Position numbers and translations under genes: made by a program
Assembly: GCA_027486895.1 (NCBI GenBank)
Contig: JAIXOE010000029.1
Span: 1-51,306 of the forward strand
Direction: 5' to 3'
From: Sphingomonadales bacterium
Lineage (GTDB): Bacteria; Pseudomonadota; Alphaproteobacteria; Sphingomonadales; Sphingomonadaceae
Length of the DNA stretch: 51,306 nucleotides
Shown here: in pieces, positions 47,272 to 51,306 of the stretch
Position numbering within the stretch: the first letter of the stretch is position 1
Layout of the letters: every line of letters begins with the position of its first letter
The notes under the pieces: model-generated
Told to the model about the DNA's origin: nothing
The model's database searches: none
What the model saw: the letters and a program-made list of their open reading frames with translations, nothing else

Positions 47272-47398
47272 ATTTGGTTCCGAATTTTTGAAGATGAAAT
47301 GCGTTAGACCAAGTCGCCCCAATCGTCATCCTGAACTTGGTTCGCGATGAAGGCGTGCTCGACATATTAACTATTCCACAGCTTTCTCGTTTTCCAGA

Positions 47399-47427
47399 TT
47401 GACGCACCCGCCCACCATCTCTAGGCG
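47399..47427 (+). promoter_or_regulatory. candidate carA promoter
   Basis: TTGACG (47399-47404) followed after 17 bases by TAGGCG (47422-47427), within CTAGGC, which partly resembles the Caulobacter-type -10 element. It lies 50 bases before carA. The -10 match is weak. Confidence 0.35.
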
Positions 47428-47477
47428 CAATCCCTTAGCGACATTGCTGTAATCCGTCTCACAGGAGCGACCCCATC

Positions 47478-48722
47478 ATGGCCGACCCCAAATCTTCGCG
47501 CGCGCCTTCTGGAGCGACGGGGGTATTGGTTCTAGCGTCCGGGGAAGTTATCTGGGGCAGGGGCTTTGGCGCAGAGGGCCAAGCGGTTGGTGAAGTCTGC
47601 TTCAACACCGCGATGACCGGATATCAGGAAGTGATGACCGACCCGTCTTATGCCGGGCAAATCATCAACTTCACCTTCCCGCATATTGGTAATGTCGGCA
47701 CGAACCCTGAGGATGTCGAGGCACTGAACCCGCATGCTTTGGGCGCGATTGTGCGTCAGGATGTGACCGACCCGTCGAATTTCCGCAGCACACAGCATTT
47801 TGATGCGTGGATGAAGGCCAATGGCCGTATCGGCATTTCTGGCGTTGATACCCGCGCGCTGACCCGGCTCATCCGCGTTGCAGGCGCACCAAACGCCGTG
47901 ATCGCGCACTCAGCGAACGGCGATTTCGATGTGCCTGCATTGCTGGCACGCGCCAAGGCCTGGGCTGGCTTGGAGGGTATGGACCTCGCCAAGGACGTCA
48001 CGACGTTGCAGACCTATGGTTGGGACCAAGGGCTTTGGAAGCTGGGTGAGGGTTACGGCACGCCGATGGGTGTCTCGTCTACGCTCGACACGAACGGTGC
48101 AAGTGAGGGCAGTTCTGAAATTCCGTTCGCCTCGAGCGAAGACGAGAGGCCCATCAGTAAAAAGCCAAAAGTCGTCGCGATTGATTATGGCATAAAGCAC
48201 AATATTCTGCGCAATCTGGTCGATGTCGGTTGTGACGTCACCATCGTCAGTGCGACCGCGACGTTTGAAGAAATCATGGCCCACGCGCCCGATGGTTTGT
48301 TCCTGTCGAACGGTCCCGGCGACCCTGCCGCGACTGGGGAATATGCCGTCCCCGTCATCAAACAATGGCTTGAGACCAAGAAACCGTTGTTCGGTATTTG
48401 CCTCGGGCATCAGATGCTTGGCCTCGCGGTCGGCGCGACGACCGAGAAGATGCATCAAGGGCACCGCGGGGCGAACCATCCGGTCAAACGCCTCAGCGAC
48501 GGTACGGTCGAGATCACCAGCATGAACCACGGCTTTGCGGTGGACGCAGCAACCTTGCCCGCCAACGCAAAGGCGACGCATGTCAGTCTGTTCGACGGCA
48601 GCAATTGCGGCTTCGAACTTGCGGACCAGCCAGCATTCAGCGTGCAATATCACCCCGAAGCCTCACCCGGCCCGCAGGACAGCCATTATCTGTTCGAAAA
48701 ATTTGCGGGGATGATGGGGTGA
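47478..48722 (+). CDS. carA: carbamoyl-phosphate synthase small subunit
   Basis: A 414-residue glutaminase subunit that supplies ammonia to CarB for carbamoyl phosphate, shared by pyrimidine and arginine synthesis. The N-terminal domain shows FNTAMTGYQEVMTDPSYAGQIINFTFPHIGN. The class I glutamine amidotransferase domain shows LSNGPGDPAA, GICLGHQML with the nucleophile Cys, and the His-Glu pair in YHPEASPGP. A low-complexity insert (NGASEGSSEIPFASSEDERP) sits between the domains. ATG 47478 has AGGAG ten bases upstream. carB follows after 104 bases. Confidence 0.96.
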   Translation: MADPKSSRAPSGATGVLVLASGEVIWGRGFGAEGQAVGEVCFNTAMTGYQEVMTDPSYAGQIINFTFPHIGNVGTNPEDVEALNPHALGAIVRQDVTDPSNFRSTQHFDAWMKANGRIGISGVDTRALTRLIRVAGAPNAVIAHSANGDFDVPALLARAKAWAGLEGMDLAKDVTTLQTYGWDQGLWKLGEGYGTPMGVSSTLDTNGASEGSSEIPFASSEDERPISKKPKVVAIDYGIKHNILRNLVDVGCDVTIVSATATFEEIMAHAPDGLFLSNGPGDPAATGEYAVPVIKQWLETKKPLFGICLGHQMLGLAVGATTEKMHQGHRGANHPVKRLSDGTVEITSMNHGFAVDAATLPANAKATHVSLFDGSNCGFELADQPAFSVQYHPEASPGPQDSHYLFEKFAGMMG

Positions 48723-48730
48723 GCAGCCTG

Positions 48731-48826
48731 ATGCCGGCCCTCCGTTGTATGTGCTGCGCACTGACCTCCTCCACGCGCCGTCGCATTCATGAAAGTGCGG
48801 CTGTGGCCTTTGGAAATATGAATTAA
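48731..48826 (+). CDS. 31-codon ORF between carA and carB, possible leader peptide
   Basis: An ATG at 48731, eight bases after the carA stop, opens a 31-residue frame that ends in TAA exactly before the carB ATG (TAAATG), in the same frame as carB. The product contains three consecutive arginines (STRRRIHES). A GGGGTGAG stretch in front could serve as ribosome site. It may be a translated spacer that passes ribosomes to carB, or an arginine-sensing leader, or chance; there is no family evidence. Confidence 0.3.
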   Translation: MPALRCMCCALTSSTRRRIHESAAVAFGNMN

Positions 48827-51306
48827 ATGCCCAAACGTACTGACATAAAATCCATCCTCATCATCGGCGCTGGCCCCATCATCATCGGGCAGGCGTGCGA
48901 GTTCGATTATTCGGGGACTCAAGCGTGCAAGGCGTTGCGTGAGGAGGGTTATCGCATCATCCTCGTCAATTCCAATCCGGCGACGATCATGACCGATCCG
49001 GATATGGCCGACGCGACTTATGTTGAGCCGATCACCCCCGAAATCGTTGCCAAGATCATCGAAAAAGAACGCCCCGACGCGGTGTTGCCAACGATGGGTG
49101 GGCAGACGGCTTTGAACGTGGCTTTGGCGTTGTTCAATGACGGCACGTTAGCGAAATATGGTGTCGAAATGATCGGCGCCGATGCCGAGGCCATCGACAA
49201 GGCCGAGGACCGGATCAAATTCCGCGATGCGATGACCAAAATTGGTTTGGAATCCGCTCGGTCGGGCATTGCGCATTCGATGGATGAGGCGCTTGAGGTG
49301 CTTGAACGCACGGGTCTGCCATCGATTATTCGCCCCAGCTTCACCATGGGCGGCACTGGCGGCGGCATTGCCTATAACCGCGACGAGTTCATCAAAATCG
49401 TCACTGGCGGCCTTGATGCGTCGCCAACAACTGAAGTGCTGATTGAGGAATCACTGCTCGGTTGGAAAGAGTTTGAGATGGAAGTCGTGCGCGACCGCGC
49501 CGACAATGCCATTATCATCTGCTCCATCGAAAATATCGACCCGATGGGCGTGCATACAGGTGACTCCATCACCGTTGCGCCAGCGTTGACGCTGACCGAC
49601 AAAGAATATCAGATTATGCGGAACGCGAGCATAGCATGCTTGCGTGAAATCGGCGTAGAAACAGGTGGTTCGAACGTACAGTTCGCAGTCAATCCGAAGG
49701 ATGGCCGCCTGATCGTTATCGAGATGAACCCCCGCGTTTCGCGTTCATCGGCGCTTGCATCGAAGGCGACTGGCTTCCCGATTGCTAAGGTCGCGGCGAA
49801 GCTGGCGGTCGGTTATACGCTTGATGAGATCACCAACGACATTACGGGTGCAACGCCAGCGTCGTTTGAGCCGACGATTGATTATGTCGTCACCAAAATC
49901 CCGCGCTTTGCCTTTGAAAAGTTCAAGGGTGCCGAACCGTTGTTGCACACGGCTATGAAGTCCGTGGGCGAAGTGATGGCGATTGGCCGCAACATCCACG
50001 AAAGCATGCAAAAGGCGCTTCGTGGGCTGGAAACCGGACTTTCGGGCTTCAATTATGTCGACGCGCTAAAGGGTGCATCGAAAGACCAGCTTTCTGCTGA
50101 ACTCAGCCGCGCCACGCCCGACCGGCTGTTGGTCGCCGCACAATCGCTGCGTGAGGGCATGAGCGTTGCCGAAATCCACGCAATTGCCAAGTTTGACCCA
50201 TGGTTCCTTGAGCGCCTTGAGGAAATCGTCGCTGCCGAGAATGACGTCAAGACGAACGGTTTGCCCAACGGTCCCGAAGCGCTGCGTCGCTTGAAGGCCA
50301 TGGGTTTCTCCGACAAACGGCTGGCATATCTCGCGGTTGAATCGCTCAATATGCGTCCCGGTATGGAAACCGCGGTTCGCCACGGCTCCGGAATTGCCAT
50401 GCAAGCCGCGCGTGCAATGGCGGGCGCGGTGACCGAGGACGAGGTGCGCGCACTGCGCCACAAATTGGGCGTGCGTCCGGTTTTCAAGCGCATCGACACC
50501 TGCGCCGCTGAATTCGAAGCCAAAACGCCGTATATGTATTCGACCTACGAAGCCCCAAGCTTCGGCACGCCCGAATGTGAAAGCCAACCGACCGACCGCG
50601 AGAAAATCGTGATCTTGGGCGGTGGTCCGAACCGCATCGGGCAGGGGATTGAGTTCGATTATTGCTGCGTCCACGCGTGCTTCGCTCTCGCGGATGCTGG
50701 CTATGAAACGATCATGGTCAACTGCAACCCAGAGACGGTTTCGACCGATTATGACACCAGTGACCGTCTGTATTTCGAGCCGCTGACCGCCGAAGACGTG
50801 CTGGAAATCCTGCATGTCGAGCAGCAGAACGGCACGCTGAAGGGCGTTATCGTCCAGTTTGGCGGGCAAACCCCGTTGAACCTCGCAAAGGCGCTTGAGG
50901 CCGCGGGCATCCCGATTTTGGGTACGTCGCCCGACGCCATCGATTTGGCCGAAGACCGTGAACGTTTTGCTGCGCTCATTAACAAGCTGAAGCTCAGGCA
51001 GCCTGAAAACGGCATTGCACGCAGCCGTGACGAAGCCATTAAGGTCGCCGACACGATTGGCTATCCCGTGCTGATGCGGCCATCTTACGTCCTTGGCGGA
51101 CGCGCGATGGAGATCGTCGATACGCAGGCGCAGCTTGAAAACTATATCCAGACAGCCGTGATCGTCTCGGGCGACTCGCCGGTGTTGATCGACAGCTATT
51201 TGCGGGACGCCATTGAGGTGGACGTGGATGCCTTGTGCGATGGCGACGAAGTCGTTGTTGCCGGCATCCTGCAGCATATCGAGGAAGCCGGCGTACACAG
51301 TGGCGA
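48827..51306 (+). CDS. carB: carbamoyl-phosphate synthase large subunit, N-terminal part (runs off the window)
   Basis: Open from ATG 48827 to the last base without a stop: 826 of the roughly 1,100 residues expected. The first ATP-grasp half begins [31 protein letters not shown] and contains [22 protein letters not shown] and [23 protein letters not shown]. The oligomerisation domain follows, then the second half with [37 protein letters not shown] and [14 protein letters not shown]. It makes carbamoyl phosphate from bicarbonate, ammonia from CarA and two ATP. The Shine-Dalgarno is weak, so coupling to the upstream mini-ORF is plausible. The allosteric domain lies outside the window. Confidence 0.96.
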   Translation, partial: MPKRTDIKSILIIGAGPIIIGQACEFDYSGTQACKALREEGYRIILVNSNPATIMTDPDMADATYVEPITPEIVAKIIEKERPDAVLPTMGGQTALNVALALFNDGTLAKYGVEMIGADAEAIDKAEDRIKFRDAMTKIGLESARSGIAHSMDEALEVLERTGLPSIIRPSFTMGGTGGGIAYNRDEFIKIVTGGLDASPTTEVLIEESLLGWKEFEMEVVRDRADNAIIICSIENIDPMGVHTGDSITVAPALTLTDKEYQIMRNASIACLREIGVETGGSNVQFAVNPKDGRLIVIEMNPRVSRSSALASKATGFPIAKVAAKLAVGYTLDEITNDITGATPASFEPTIDYVVTKIPRFAFEKFKGAEPLLHTAMKSVGEVMAIGRNIHESMQKALRGLETGLSGFNYVDALKGASKDQLSAELSRATPDRLLVAAQSLREGMSVAEIHAIAKFDPWFLERLEEIVAAENDVKTNGLPNGPEALRRLKAMGFSDKRLAYLAVESLNMRPGMETAVRHGSGIAMQAARAMAGAVTEDEVRALRHKLGVRPVFKRIDTCAAEFEAKTPYMYSTYEAPSFGTPECESQPTDREKIVILGGGPNRIGQGIEFDYCCVHACFALADAGYETIMVNCNPETVSTDYDTSDRLYFEPLTAEDVLEILHVEQQNGTLKGVIVQFGGQTPLNLAKALEAAGIPILGTSPDAIDLAEDRERFAALINKLKLRQPENGIARSRDEAIKVADTIGYPVLMRPSYVLGGRAMEIVDTQAQLENYIQTAVIVSGDSPVLIDSYLRDAIEVDVDALCDGDEVVVAGILQHIEEAGVHSG

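Noticed and set aside
47324-47350. Fragment resembling a dispersed sphingomonad repeat (CGTCATCCTGAACTTGGTTC)
   Set aside because: Only about half of the palindrome is present and there is no second copy in the window, so it cannot be called a repeat from this sequence alone.
48398-48826. 142-codon frame overlapping the end of carA
   Set aside because: Most of it is an out-of-frame shadow of carA. Only the last 31 codons, in the carA-carB spacer, were kept as a possible leader ORF.
50066-51298. Long minus-strand open frame of about 410 codons
   Set aside because: It lies antisense to carB, whose sense-strand protein is unmistakable. It is a by-product of codon bias.

Overview
The window is a gene-dense, 51.3 kb piece of an alphaproteobacterial chromosome. 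I infer the order Sphingomonadales. The inference rests on protein style (AhcY, RpoD, ArgJ and AddAB close to remembered sphingomonad homologs), on the gene order divL-tsaE-amgK-murU-addB-addA-trxA, and on the absence of anything plasmid- or phage-like. Base composition looks even throughout. I see no insertion sequences, integrases, CRISPR arrays or toxin-antitoxin pairs, and no gene-free stretch longer than about 250 bases.

Layout. 1-3.2 kb: the tail of an alpha/beta hydrolase, a GNAT acetyltransferase, a four-helix membrane protein and a secreted M2 (ACE-like) peptidase, closed by a strong terminator. 3.2-5.9 kb (minus): a Lys/Ala/Pro-rich basic protein, AMP nucleosidase and a Prx5-like peroxiredoxin. 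6-8 kb: a small exported protein and S-adenosylhomocysteinase, with a perfect inverted repeat before the latter. 8.1-19.4 kb: a tightly overlapping cluster of divL (cell-cycle pseudo-kinase with Tyr in place of the phospho-His), tsaE, amgK and murU (cell-wall sugar recycling), addB/addA (double-strand break repair) and trxA. 19.4-25.7 kb: argJ (minus), a triple TonB_C-like protein, a small exported protein, secA and a TauE/SafE-type permease. 25.7-27.6 kb (minus): tRNA-Asn, nadK and moaA. 27.7-29 kb: an EAL protein with a dead GGDEF domain. 29-32.7 kb (minus): sdhE-mfd, divergent from recG (32.8-34.9 kb). 34.9-36.5 kb (minus): tyrS and a PilZ protein. 36.5-38.3 kb: a DOMON-like protein and a NamZ-type (DUF1343) muramidase homolog. 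38.3-41.9 kb: a CoxE-like vWA protein and its MoxR ATPase partner, both minus, separated by a plus-strand soluble chemoreceptor. 42-47.3 kb (minus): a protein of unknown function and the yqeY-dnaG-rpoD macromolecular-synthesis operon. 47.5 kb to the end: carA, a 31-codon ORF abutting carB, and carB, which runs off the window.

Most of the content is housekeeping: genome maintenance (AddAB, RecG, Mfd, DnaG), secretion (SecA), transcription (RpoD), arginine/pyrimidine supply (ArgJ, CarAB), the methyl cycle (AhcY) and cofactors (NadK, MoaA). I found no clearly new multi-gene system. The points I would look at first are the CtrA-like box before the chemoreceptor (with divL in the same window), the near-identical TTAA-N8-TTAA motif before both members of the split MoxR/vWA pair, the inverted repeat before ahcY, the in-frame mini-ORF whose stop abuts the carB start, and four convergent gene pairs whose stop codons interlock by exactly four bases.
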